Assembly: GCA_910577785.1 (NCBI GenBank)
Contig: CAJTNT010000034.1
Location: 1 to 40,501 of the forward strand
DNA length: 40,501 bases
Source: an uncultured Lachnospiraceae bacterium
Lineage (GTDB): Bacteria > Bacillota > Clostridia > Lachnospirales > Lachnospiraceae
Direction of reading: 5' to 3'
The number at the start of each line of letters is the position of its first letter. Positions within the stretch are counted from its first letter, which is position 1. Below are positions 1-7,890 of this stretch, piece after piece. Position numbers and translations under genes: made by a program. The notes under the pieces are model-generated. The model ran no database searches. It was not told the DNA's origin and saw nothing but the letters and a program-made list of their open reading frames with translations.

Positions 1-49
1 TGTACATCCATACGCCCTAAAAATATACATTTCCTGCCGGAAGCATTGC

Positions 50-78
50 TTGCAAAAATACACGATACCGTGTATAAT
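50..78 (+). promoter_or_regulatory. Sigma-A promoter of the methyltransferase, with an overlapping palindromic operator
   Basis: A -35 box TTGCAA (50-55) and a perfect -10 box TATAAT (73-78) are separated by 17 bases. A 7-bp inverted repeat, ATACACG and CGTGTAT with a 4-base centre (58-75), fills the spacer and covers the start of the -10 box. A protein bound there would block RNA polymerase. The downstream methyltransferase carries an N-terminal DNA-binding domain, so autoregulation is a reasonable inference. Confidence 0.7.
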
Positions 79-105
79 CAAAGCATATCCTAATTACTGC
101 CGAAT

Positions 106-157
106 GGCATAAAGGTATGCCCTTTTGGCATATTCAAATCTCACCGGAGGTGGCATA
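106..157 (+). repeat. Repeated GGCATA half-sites in the leader
   Basis: GGCATA occurs at 106-111, 127-132 and 152-157, and its reverse complement TATGCC at 116-121. The first pair forms an inverted repeat with a 4-base gap. The last copy lies between the GGAGG ribosome binding site (146-150) and the ATG at 158. Repeats placed like this could be further operator sites or affect translation of the methyltransferase. Function is inferred only. Confidence 0.45.
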
Positions 158-1240
158 ATGCTGATTGCACTTTCTGAATATGCAAAGATCCACAACAGGA
201 GCGGCGACACGCTTCGGCGGCTTGCTGAAAGCGGCCGACTGAAAACAGCAATAAAAATCGGGCGGAACTGGGCTGTTGACAGCGAAGAAAATTATCCCGC
301 CCGAAAACGCACAAAACAAAAACCCATCACCATTGTATCACTTTTTTCCGGATGCGGCGGGATGGATTTAGGCTTTATCGGCGGGTTTGACTTTTTAGGA
401 AAATCCTATGGGCGCACAGGGATGGAGATCATCTGGGCAAACGAGCTTAACCCTGCCGCCTGCAGGACATACCGTGAAAACCTTGGCGATTATATTGTCG
501 AGGGGGATATTTGTGAGCAGATAAAAAACCTGCCGCCATCCGCAGATATTGTCATCGGCGGCTTCCCCTGCCAGGACATTTCCATCAATGGCAAAATGCT
601 TGGCATAAACGGGAAACGAAGCAGTTTATATACCTATATTGTAGAAGCTGTCAGGAAGACAGCGCCGAAGGTTTTTGCGGCGGAAAATGTCGGCGGGCTG
701 CTTTTAAAGCAGAATGAATATTCCCTGAACCGGATCGTTGAGGATTTCAATTCCCTGGGATACAACCTGACATACCAGTTATACCACGCAGAGGAATACG
801 GGGTTCCCCAGACGAGGGAACGGATTGTTTTTGTAGGAACACGGAAGGACTTGCCGGAATTTGTACCCCCTGCCCCGGCTGCCCATATCCCGGTTACGGC
901 ATATGAGGCCCTCCATGACTTAGAGGGGCATCCGGAGGACAAACCCTTTTCGCATATCTGGAGCAAAGCCAAAGTAAGCGGCGAGCAGGGAAACCGGAGG
1001 CTTGCCGCAGGCCGCCCCGGCTACACCATACGGGCAGAATGCCATGGGAATATCCAATTCCACTATTCCCTGCCCCGGAGGATTTCTATGAGAGAAGCTG
1101 CGCGCATCCAGTCATTCCCGGACAGTTTCATGTTCCCCTGCGGGCTGCGCGAAACAGAACGGCAGATTGGAAATGCCGTACCCCCTGTGCTTGCATGGCA
1201 CATTGCAAACGCGGTAAAATCTGTAATTGAAGGGAACTGA
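158..1240 (+). CDS. DNA (cytosine-5-)-methyltransferase with N-terminal HTH
   Basis: Type II modification enzyme that should methylate C5 of cytosine in the site cut by the neighbouring endonuclease. The start is the ATG at 158, eight bases after GGAGG; an in-frame TTG at 125 has no such site. The 360-residue protein shows the standard motifs in order: SAM-binding motif I SLFSGCGGMDLGF (about 61-73), catalytic PCQ (Cys138), ENV (176-178), PQTRERI (about 217-223), REAARIQSFPDSF (about 311-323) and QIGNAVPP (about 337-344). The target-recognition stretch between the last blocks is short. Residues 1-50 look like an excisionase/MerR-type helix-turn-helix (SEYAKIHNRSGDTLRRL), an extra domain that in other C5 methyltransferases represses the enzyme's own operon. 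The restriction gene starts 8 bases downstream, so the two are cotranscribed. The recognition sequence cannot be read from the protein. Confidence 0.93.
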   Translation: MLIALSEYAKIHNRSGDTLRRLAESGRLKTAIKIGRNWAVDSEENYPARKRTKQKPITIVSLFSGCGGMDLGFIGGFDFLGKSYGRTGMEIIWANELNPAACRTYRENLGDYIVEGDICEQIKNLPPSADIVIGGFPCQDISINGKMLGINGKRSSLYTYIVEAVRKTAPKVFAAENVGGLLLKQNEYSLNRIVEDFNSLGYNLTYQLYHAEEYGVPQTRERIVFVGTRKDLPEFVPPAPAAHIPVTAYEALHDLEGHPEDKPFSHIWSKAKVSGEQGNRRLAAGRPGYTIRAECHGNIQFHYSLPRRISMREAARIQSFPDSFMFPCGLRETERQIGNAVPPVLAWHIANAVKSVIEGN

Positions 1241-1248
1241 TACAGGCT

Positions 1249-2261
1249 ATGACGAAGAATGAATTTGAAAAAATATTGGATGTATGCTGCGAACAGCTTA
1301 CCCACGAAGCCAGAGAAGAAAAATTCAAGACTTCTTCCCAATTTGAAAACCGGGCCAGGGAAGCATTAAGCATCCTGACGGAAAATGATCCATCTTTTGA
1401 AATTGACTTCCCCCCCATCCGCAGGCATTCCCGGACATCGCTATGGGCGAGTATGGCGTGGAAGTGAAGTTTACGCTTAACGACACATGGAGAAGCATTG
1501 CGAACAGCGTATTGGAAACACAGCGCATTGATGAAGTCAAACACATCTACATTGTTTTTGGGAAGATGGGTGGGTTCCCGGAAGTGCGTTGGGGCGAATA
1601 TGAGCAAAGCGTGATCCATGTAAGGACGTCCCATGTCCCAAGATTTGAAATTGAGCTCCCGTCAGATAAAGCGGCCGTTAAAGAACCTTTATTTCAACAA
1701 ATGGGTATTTCCTATGATGACTTCCGAAAACTTGAGATGCAGGAAAAAATGAAATATATCCGGGCATATGCACGGAAAATACACCCGGGCGGGCGGCTCT
1801 GGTGGGTGGAAGAAAAAGAAGGTTCCGATGAACATACAACCCCTGTCCAGGCACGGCTATATACAAATTTACCGGCTGAGGAAAAGACCAGGCTGAGAGC
1901 CGAGGCAGCATTGCTCTGCCCCGGCATCGTGAAATCCGTGCGGTCAAGGAATAAGTATGATGATATGGCCTTATACCTCCTGACATACCACGGCGTCCTG
2001 TGCCATCAGGCAAGGGACTTGTTTTCCGCCGGAAGCGTGGCCAATCCCAAAAATGATGATGAAGGCGGGATTTACATGGAACGTGCGCTGAAACTGCTTG
2101 AAACCGAAATGAGAGATGCTGCCCTACGGATGGACAACGCCCTGTTTGTAGAATATTGGGGTGAAAGCGTCCCTCCCGAAAACAGGATTCGACGGTGGCT
2201 TGAAAAGGCCGATGAGTTGGCTAAGGGCTGGACACCTTCAAAAAGCCTTTTTCTGGACTGA
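1249..2261 (+). pseudogene. Type II restriction endonuclease, split by a poly-C frameshift
   Basis: Two overlapping reading frames, 1249-1467 and the frame ending at 2261, join into one protein of about 337 residues if a single base is added to the run of seven C at 1410-1416. Across the joint the protein reads FPPHPQAFPDIAMGEYGVEVK, broken here only for description: Pro62-Asp63, then eight residues, then Glu72-Val-Lys74. That is the PD-(D/E)xK nuclease centre. Without the extra base the first frame ends at 1467. The second has only an ATG at 1443 that lacks a ribosome binding site and leaves out the catalytic Asp. The rest of the chain is unfamiliar, with no helicase or specificity subunit features. 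It follows the methyltransferase by 8 bases, the usual pairing. The break may be a real inactivation, a phase-variable switch, or a sequencing error in the homopolymer. Confidence 0.8.
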
Positions 2262-2286
2262 CGGCTATCCTGATATAATCATCCGT

Positions 2287-2334
2287 AAAAAGGTGCAATC
2301 CATACATAGGCAAAAGCCATATATGAATTGCACC
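2287..2334 (-). terminator. Hairpin terminator downstream of the restriction locus
   Basis: GGTGCAAT (2292-2299) pairs with ATTGCACC (2327-2334), with further pairing towards an AAAA loop. Read on the minus strand the stem is followed by TTTTT, so it fits a terminator for the broken minus-strand genes to the right. On the plus strand the tail is CTTCAAATT, which is weaker. It could separate the two converging units. Confidence 0.6.
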
Positions 2335-2347
2335 CTTCAAATTATCT

Positions 2348-2681
2348 TTATTCCCGCGAGCAATAAACTGTACCCTTTGTCAAGGACAAATTTTTTGACC
2401 CCATGGGTATAGGGTCAAGCAAAGACGCAAGGTCAATATTTTGCGAATATGCGAGAATATATTCATGATCATTCGATATATGCGTTCTGTTTCTGCTATC
2501 TACAACCTGACGAAAGCAATAATTTTGCAGAATGCAATCGTTCTGCCATGAAAGATAAGCATTTAGAATGAAAATATCCATCATCCGTAGAAACATATGT
2601 GTCATCGTCTTTATGTTCCTCACGGATGGTCTGCAAAAATTTTAGCATCCGAAGCCTTTTTTGTTGTGATAAGTTAGCCAT
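2348..2681 (-). pseudogene. Remnant of a type III restriction-modification Mod (adenine methyltransferase) gene
   Basis: The minus strand begins with a GGAGG-led ATG at 2681 (MANLSQQKRLRMLKFLQTI, then REEHKDDD), which I recognise as the N-terminus of type III Mod subunits. After about 35 residues the frame ends at 2496. A different frame then carries VVDSRNRTHISNDHEYILAY (about 2440-2510), which resembles a later segment of the same family, where Mod proteins have a histidine followed by EYI. Most of the catalytic domain, including the DPPY-type motif, is absent. The reading is therefore internal deletion plus frameshift, leaving a non-functional fragment of about 330 bases. The family assignment comes from memory of the motifs. 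Confidence 0.55.
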
Positions 2682-2778
2682 CCTGTTCGTCCTCCGTGAA
2701 ATCTTCTGGCAGTTTTCCTGCCTGTTCAGCGATTTTCTTTTCCTGTGATTTTACACAGCGCAGTTTTTTCCGTTTGCC
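2674..2778 (-). pseudogene. C-terminal tail of an unknown upstream gene, overlapping the Mod start
   Basis: Upstream of the Mod remnant an open frame without a start encodes a lysine-rich tail (GKRKKLRCVKSQEKK...) that ends in EDEQDG. Its stop codon (2674-2676) overlaps the Mod ATG (2679-2681), as in tightly coupled operons. Only about 34 residues remain before the sequence turns into a YolD-like fragment read on the other strand. It is probably the end of the gene that used to precede mod. Family unknown. Confidence 0.4.
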
Positions 2779-3108
2779 GCATTGTCCGGGCATGGGGACG
2801 CCATCCGGGAAGGCGGGCGGCTGACGGATTCTTTTATTGAGCTGGAAGAAGGCAGAAAAGAGCAGTTGGATGTGCTGTTGCGGCTTATTGGGGAAAACCT
2901 GGACAGCAGGCCGGAAATTGAAGTTACCTATTTCCAGCCAGACGAAAAGAAATGCGGCTGAGCCTATGTAACCATGACAGGCAGGGTGAAAAGGATTGAT
3001 GAATATAGCCGCCGGATTGTTTTCATGGATGGACAGGCTATCTCTATAGAACGCCTCTTTTCCATCCGCGGGGAGATGTTCCAGAACATGGACTGGCTAG
3101 ACGCATAG
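2764..3108 (+). pseudogene. YolD-like protein remnant
   Basis: Plus-strand frame reading FFPFAALSGHGDAIREGGRL... and ending in MDWLDA at a TAG (3106-3108). This matches the YolD-like family, small proteins often found with UV-resistance polymerase genes or on mobile elements of Firmicutes. The normal N-terminus, including a start codon, is missing. There is also an in-frame TGA in the middle, after the residues DEKKCG. The gene is therefore dead. The left edge falls where the minus-strand debris begins, which points to a recombination junction near 2765. The 3' end overlaps the end of the convergent gene at 3097 by 12 bases. Confidence 0.6.
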
Positions 3109-3369
3109 GCGGGAAAGATGCCATTCGTGGACAGAATAGTTGTACCAGAGCGTAAATGTTTTCCTGCTTCCGTGGATGAGTGCGGAGCAGGAGAAATTTG
3201 CGCCTATGCGGTTGCTGCCCTGATTCTCGGACAGTACTTTATCTATTGTGACGGTAATAATTTCCCCATTCCTGTCCCGGAACCGGAAACGCATTGGCGT
3301 GATTTTCCCATTTGTGTCTGTGCAGGAAATCATCTGTACCGGAATATTAACACATAGTATGCTGTCCAT
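3097..3369 (-). CDS. Small hypothetical protein, apparently intact
   Basis: A 90-residue protein starting at the ATG at 3369, with AAGAAG about eight bases upstream; an in-frame GTG at 3378 is an alternative. It is rich in beta-forming residues (MRFRFRDRNGEIITVTIDKVL) and basic, and has no signal peptide or membrane segment. I do not recognise a family. It sits tail to tail with the YolD-like remnant, an arrangement that suggests cargo of the same mobile element, and it is the only small gene in this debris that still looks complete. Function unknown. Confidence 0.5.
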   Translation of the reverse strand: MDSILCVNIPVQMISCTDTNGKITPMRFRFRDRNGEIITVTIDKVLSENQGSNRIGANFSCSALIHGSRKTFTLWYNYSVHEWHLSRLCV

Positions 3370-3379
3370 GCTTGCCACT

Positions 3380-3560
3380 TCTTTCCTAATGTTGATATAT
3401 GATTAGCATAGTACAAAGAACTTATGTTTGTAAATGGTTGAATTTTAGCAATTTGGGGGAAAGTTGGAAGTACATTGGGGGATCGGAATTATTGCTGTTG
3501 ATTTTAAGTGGGCGGTTTTTGCTCAATTTTTGGAGGTGCATGATATGGTGGTACTTGGCA
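3380..3560. other. AT-rich spacer in the debris zone
   Basis: No gene of convincing length. A GGAGG at about 3532-3536 lies in front of ATGs that open only 11-codon frames (near 3540-3580). I take this as leftover sequence of the mobile element. Confidence 0.4.
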
Positions 3561-3658
3561 TTAACCATATTTTGAAATGAGAGCGTTGCTTAATTCATAT
3601 CCCGCAATACCAATCGGCTGCGAAACTTCTTCCAAAGAATATTCTGCCACAACGAAAG
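3561..3658 (-). pseudogene. C-terminal remnant resembling YhcG/DUF1016 nuclease
   Basis: A minus-strand frame without a start codon reads VVAEYSLEEVSQPIGIAGYE and stops at 3561. The pattern AEYAL-x-x-(I/V)-x-x-PIGV-x-x-YEL is typical near the C-terminus of the YhcG/DUF1016 PD-(D/E)xK family, proteins common in defence and mobile regions. Only about 32 residues remain, and the fragment begins exactly where a long palindrome ends (3657). Assignment by motif memory only. Confidence 0.4.
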
Positions 3659-3701
3659 GAGGCATTAATACACATAAACTTATGTATCATTAATGCCTCC
3701 T
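3657..3701. repeat. Long palindrome at the boundary between accessory and core DNA
   Basis: AGGAGGCATTAAT (3657-3669) and its exact complement ATTAATGCCTCCT (3689-3701) flank an inner pair ACATAA/TTATGT. It lies about 65 bases past the end of the GH13 gene on the minus strand. It could act as that gene's terminator, but only TTTCG follows on that strand. It also marks the exact edge of the truncated YhcG-like fragment, so a mobile-element end is possible. Confidence 0.6.
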
Positions 3702-3766
3702 GATAATAACGCATGATAATCTTCCCCCATGCTATCATCCAGGGAAGAATTATTCAAGATAAACTT

Positions 3767-5620
3767 CTAATTTTTTAAAAGCCAGTAAACTCCATACCCT
3801 GGCAGCTTCACATCTATTGCCGGCAGCTTCTTGGCGGAAATCAGGTCGGTGTACATCCCATCTTCTTCTTTGATCCATGCCGTCCGCTCGGTATCGCTGA
3901 AGTTGAACAGCGCCACTAATTTCTCATCATCCTTCGCGCGGATGATTCCCAGCACAGAATTGTCCCAAGTGTCTACTGTCCACACAGCTGCATCGGACTC
4001 AAATACCGAATGGAGCCTGCGGATCTGCTCCAGCCTGCAGATTTTTGCAAACAGCCTTTCCTGGACGCTGCCTTTCTCTGTCCGCTTTTCCGCCAGATCC
4101 CAAGGGAATTTCCCACGGTGCAGATATCTGGAATCCTCACATTTCTTGGGATCCTCGTGATAGGAATAATCGTTCTCCTGCCCAATCTCATCCCCGCTGT
4201 ATATGACTGGGATGCCGGACTGCACCAACATATAGGCATGGAGCATCACGTCCAGACGGATTGCCTTCTCTAAATCATCCGCCTTATGCTCATACAAGGC
4301 CTTCTCAATCCCACAGAGGGAGGCTGTCGTCCCACAGAGCCTTGCATCGCCAGAGGTAGGGTCAGAATTGTACAGCTCACCTCTGGCAAAAGAACCCGGA
4401 TACTGCCCCAGGAAAAAATCATTGAGGTACTTCTTGTGGCTGACCTCTTCCAGACCCAGCTGCTCCAGCCAAGGATAATCCAGACCCCAGCCAATATCAT
4501 CATGGCAGCGGAGATAATTGAGGAACACATATTCCTTGGGCAAACGGCTCACAATGTCCATCTGCTGCTTCAGAAGGCGGATGTCCTTGGTGGCCACGCA
4601 ATTCCAGGTAGTGGCCATCGTCGTCACATTGTACAGCATATGGCACTCTGGTTTCTCTACTGTGCCAAAATAAGGCACAACCTTATCCGGCGCCATCACC
4701 ACTTCCCCTAACAGCAGCACGCCTGGGCAGACAATCTCGCAAATCATCCGCATGATGCGCACAATGGTGTGTACCTGCGGCAGGTTCCGGCAGTCCGTCC
4801 CCAGCTGCTTCCAGATATAAGGGACGGCGTCAATGCGGATAATGTCAATCCCCTGATTAATCAGGTTCAGGACATTGTCCATCATCTCATTTAAGACGGC
4901 TGGGTTCCCATAATCCAGATCCCATTGATACGGATAAAAGGTCGTCATTACATATTTGCCTGCGTCCGCAAGCCAGGTAAAATTGCCAGGCGCCGTGGTA
5001 GGGAATACCTGCGGTACCGTCCGCTCATATTCCTTAGGGATCGTGTCGTCCTCATAAAAATAATAATAGCCCTGGTATGTGGGATCCCCCTTGCGGGCTT
5101 TCCTGGCCCATTCATGCTCTTCCGATGTGTGGTTCATGACAAAGTCCAGGCAGAGGCTGATTCCCCTGTGGTGGCACTCTTCGGCCAGCCGTTCCAAATC
5201 TTCCATCGTGCCCAGGTCAGGCTTTACCTTGCGGAAGTCGGATACGGCGTAGCCGCCGTCGTTCTTTTCTTCCGGCGCGTCCAGCAGCGGCATCAGATGA
5301 ATATAATTGACATTGCACTCTTCGATATAATCCAGCTGTTTCCTGACGCCCTCCAGATCTCCGGCAAATGCGTCTACATACATCATCATTCCCAGCAGCT
5401 GGTTTCCACGGTACCAGTCCGGATGCTCCATCCGCTGCTGGTCTAATTCCCGCAAAGACTCTCTTCTCTGCTGGTAGTAACGGTACATCCTGTCACAGAG
5501 ATCGTTGAAGGCATCCATGCGGTTTTCGTATAACTCACAGTAGAGCCATTTTAATTCATCATAATGTGCCAAAAACCTGCCCTTGTATTCTTCGGTGCAG
5601 GCGTCCAATGAAAACTCCAT
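3767..5620 (-). CDS. Amylosucrase-like GH13 glucosyl-transferase/hydrolase
   Basis: A 617-residue alpha-amylase superfamily enzyme closest to the amylosucrase/sucrose hydrolase branch (GH13 subfamily 4). It shows the N-terminal helical segment (DELKWLYCELY, 21-31), then YVDAFAGDLEGV (81-92) and conserved region I DFVMNH (159-164). The nucleophile region IRIDAV has Asp264, the acid/base is Glu306 in LLGEVV, and HDD (373-375) carries the transition-state Asp. Amylosucrase runs to about 630-650 residues, so the length fits. There is no signal peptide, so it acts in the cytoplasm, probably on sucrose or alpha-glucans. Whether it makes polymer or only hydrolyses cannot be told from sequence. It starts 21 bases after ptsI behind GGAGGA and is cotranscribed with it. 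A sucrose phosphorylase or trehalose synthase is less likely because of the long N-terminal helical region. Confidence 0.82.
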   Translation of the reverse strand: MEFSLDACTEEYKGRFLAHYDELKWLYCELYENRMDAFNDLCDRMYRYYQQRRESLRELDQQRMEHPDWYRGNQLLGMMMYVDAFAGDLEGVRKQLDYIEECNVNYIHLMPLLDAPEEKNDGGYAVSDFRKVKPDLGTMEDLERLAEECHHRGISLCLDFVMNHTSEEHEWARKARKGDPTYQGYYYFYEDDTIPKEYERTVPQVFPTTAPGNFTWLADAGKYVMTTFYPYQWDLDYGNPAVLNEMMDNVLNLINQGIDIIRIDAVPYIWKQLGTDCRNLPQVHTIVRIMRMICEIVCPGVLLLGEVVMAPDKVVPYFGTVEKPECHMLYNVTTMATTWNCVATKDIRLLKQQMDIVSRLPKEYVFLNYLRCHDDIGWGLDYPWLEQLGLEEVSHKKYLNDFFLGQYPGSFARGELYNSDPTSGDARLCGTTASLCGIEKALYEHKADDLEKAIRLDVMLHAYMLVQSGIPVIYSGDEIGQENDYSYHEDPKKCEDSRYLHRGKFPWDLAEKRTEKGSVQERLFAKICRLEQIRRLHSVFESDAAVWTVDTWDNSVLGIIRAKDDEKLVALFNFSDTERTAWIKEEDGMYTDLISAKKLPAIDVKLPGYGVYWLLKN

Positions 5621-5641
5621 GATAGATAGCTCCTCCTTACA

Positions 5642-7258
5642 TTAGCATTCGCGGATTGCCTTGCGCACCTTGAGTACCATAGATGGGGAAACGGACAGTT
5701 CATCCAAACCCATGCGCACAAACTCTTCGGTAAGCTCTAGGTCTGCCCCCAGCTCGCCGCAGATGCCTGCCCATTTGCCATGCTTATGGGCATTGTCCAC
5801 TACCATCTGGATCATACGCAAAATGGCGGGGTGGTGAGGGTTGTAGAAGTCATCCAGCTTGGCGTTCTGCCTGTCGATTGCCAGCGTGTACTGGGTCAGG
5901 TCATTGGTTCCGATACTGAAAAAGTCTACCATCTCAGCCAGTTCATCACTGACCATGACAGAAGCGGGGGTTTCGATCATAATGCCCTGTTCCGGATCTT
6001 TGTAGACAATCCCTGCCTCGTCTAGTTCCTTCTTGACCTCATCCACAATGTCGTAAATCTTCTTCACTTCCTCTACGGAAGTAATCATCGGATACATAAT
6101 GGAAATATTGCCAAAGGTAGTAGCGCGGAACAGGGCGCGCAGCTGTGCCTTGAAAATATCCGGCTGTTTAAGGCAGATACGAATTGCCCGGTAGCCAAGG
6201 GCTGGGTTGTCCTCGTCTCCCAGGTTGAAGTAATCCACCTGCTTGTCTGCGCCGATGTCCAGGGTACGGATAATTACTTTTTTGCCGGCCATCGTCTGCG
6301 CCACCTGGCGGTAAGCCTGGAATTGCTCTTCCTCTGAGGGAAAGTCGTCCCTGCCCAGATACAGGAACTCGCTGCGGAACAGGCCGATGCCTTCCCCGTC
6401 GTTCTCCAGCACATAGCCCACGTCGCTGACGCTGCCGATATTGGCATAGAGGTGGATTTTCCTGCCGTCCTTGGTCACCGTCTCCTGCCCTTTCAGATCC
6501 TCTAACAGGCGCAGCTTTTCCTGTTCCTCTTCCATTTTCTTGCGGGTCTTGGCACAGAGCTCTTCGTCCGGTTCAAAGGTGACCGTCCCTTCAAAGCCGT
6601 CTACAACGGCAGTCATGCCGGTACGGATCTGCCCCAAATCCATCGGCACGCCAATCAATGCCGGGATATTCATCATACGCGCCAAAATAGCCGTGTGGGA
6701 ATTGGTGGAACCATGGACGGTGACAAAGCCGAGGATTTTCTCCTTGTCCATCTGCACCGTCTCGCTCGGGCTTAAGTCGTCCGCCACAATGATGGCCGGA
6801 TCCATGGAAGACATGTCCACCTCCTCACGGCCTTCGAGGATACGGATCACACGGTTGGAAATATCTTTCACGTCCGCCGCCCTTGCCTTCATATAGTCGT
6901 CATCCATATTGGCAAACATTTCTGAAAAATTATCCCCGGTCATAGCCACGGCATACTCTGCGTTGACCAATTCGGACTGGATCATATTCTGGATGGAATC
7001 CAAGTAATCATCATCATCCAGCATCATCTGATGGACTTCAAAAATAGCCGCGCTGGACTCCCCTACTTCCTTCACGGCCTTATCATACAATACCTGGAGC
7101 TGTTCCTTGGCTTTCTCCCTGGCGGCGTCTACCCTGGCAGCCTCTGCCCCGGCATCCTCTATTTTCTTACGCCTTACTTGGTCGTCCTGCCCCCCAAATA
7201 ACAGAACTGGCCCCAATACAATCCCCTTGTATACGGATTTTCCTGTAAACTGCTGCAT
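5642..7258 (-). CDS. ptsI: PTS Enzyme I (phosphoenolpyruvate-protein phosphotransferase)
   Basis: Cytoplasmic enzyme that takes phosphate from phosphoenolpyruvate and passes it to HPr, feeding all PTS sugar transporters. The 538 residues include the phosphorylated histidine, His188, in GSTNSHTAI; the PEP-binding segment RTLDIGADKQ; a further conserved block around FRSEFLYLGRD; and the catalytic cysteine in GICGELGAD near residue 510. It is slightly shorter than the usual 570 residues but complete. Its ATG follows GGAGGG by eight bases. ptsH lies 137 bases upstream, with a terminator between, so ptsI is expressed either by readthrough or from its own promoter. Confidence 0.96.
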   Translation of the reverse strand: MQQFTGKSVYKGIVLGPVLLFGGQDDQVRRKKIEDAGAEAARVDAAREKAKEQLQVLYDKAVKEVGESSAAIFEVHQMMLDDDDYLDSIQNMIQSELVNAEYAVAMTGDNFSEMFANMDDDYMKARAADVKDISNRVIRILEGREEVDMSSMDPAIIVADDLSPSETVQMDKEKILGFVTVHGSTNSHTAILARMMNIPALIGVPMDLGQIRTGMTAVVDGFEGTVTFEPDEELCAKTRKKMEEEQEKLRLLEDLKGQETVTKDGRKIHLYANIGSVSDVGYVLENDGEGIGLFRSEFLYLGRDDFPSEEEQFQAYRQVAQTMAGKKVIIRTLDIGADKQVDYFNLGDEDNPALGYRAIRICLKQPDIFKAQLRALFRATTFGNISIMYPMITSVEEVKKIYDIVDEVKKELDEAGIVYKDPEQGIMIETPASVMVSDELAEMVDFFSIGTNDLTQYTLAIDRQNAKLDDFYNPHHPAILRMIQMVVDNAHKHGKWAGICGELGADLELTEEFVRMGLDELSVSPSMVLKVRKAIREC

Positions 7259-7341
7259 AACCTTATCCCTCCTCGTTATCTCTACTCACAATGAATGGCA
7301 TTGCCTGTGAGCATTCCTTTCTATCACTTCATATTATAACG

Positions 7342-7386
7342 AAAAAGGGGCGCCGCATGAAACCCAGCTTCCTGCGGCATCCCCTT
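7342..7386 (-). terminator. Terminator after ptsH
   Basis: On the minus strand, AAGGGGATGCCGCA pairs with TGCGGCGCCCCTT (with a small bulge) and is followed by TTTTTC. It lies just downstream of the HPr stop and before ptsI. Incomplete termination here would give more HPr than Enzyme I, as is common for this pair. Confidence 0.8.
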
Positions 7387-7395
7387 ATCATTCTC

Positions 7396-7653
7396 TTACA
7401 GGTTTGCCTCAAAGAACCCCTTCAATGCATCAAACGCTGTATCTTCATCATCACCTTCTACCTGGACTTCTACTTCCTGCCCGCATTTTACGCCCAGGCT
7501 CATCACTGCCATCAATTTGCTGGCGTCTGCAGATTTGCCATCTTTGGTAATCGTAACCTTGCTGGCATATTTCTTCACTTCTTTTACCAGCAGTCCTGCT
7601 GGCCTTGCATGAATCCCTACTTCGTCCTTCACGGTGTAATTAAATGATTTCAT
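7396..7653 (-). CDS. ptsH: Phosphocarrier protein HPr
   Basis: An 85-residue PTS carrier that accepts phosphate from Enzyme I on His15 (GIHARPAG) and donates it to sugar-specific EIIA proteins. A serine at position 45 in DASKLMAVMSLG corresponds to the regulatory Ser46 phosphorylated by HPr kinase in Firmicutes, so this HPr can also serve in carbon catabolite control. It sits directly upstream of ptsI with a strong terminator between them. A second HPr is encoded at 20596-20859. The genomic link to ptsI makes this one the likely main sugar-transport HPr. Confidence 0.95.
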   Translation of the reverse strand: MKSFNYTVKDEVGIHARPAGLLVKEVKKYASKVTITKDGKSADASKLMAVMSLGVKCGQEVEVQVEGDDEDTAFDALKGFFEANL

Positions 7654-7890
7654 TTTCCTCTACCTCTCTTCTCCTTTTTTTGTCCGCAGGATATCAGGCT
7701 GGCGCAAAGCGGCATAATACCCCATGCAGCTGTGTGCATTAGATTATACTGGGCGGCGGATTTACCTGGCGCTCAATATATCAGAAGAACAGGCTGCCTA
7801 CCCCTGCCATCCAAACTATCCAAAAAGGGATGCAGCATTTCCAAAAATACCATATGTCCCAGCGGCAACACCTAGTACAGTACATCAAAC

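Noticed and set aside
1443..1470. Independent start of a second restriction subunit at the ATG at 1443
   Set aside because: No ribosome binding site, and such a protein would lack the catalytic Asp. The two frames read as one enzyme across the poly-C.
3657..3701. Simple terminator of the GH13 gene
   Set aside because: Kept only as a palindrome: the stem is strong but is followed by TTTCG rather than a clear U-run, and it coincides with the edge of a gene fragment.
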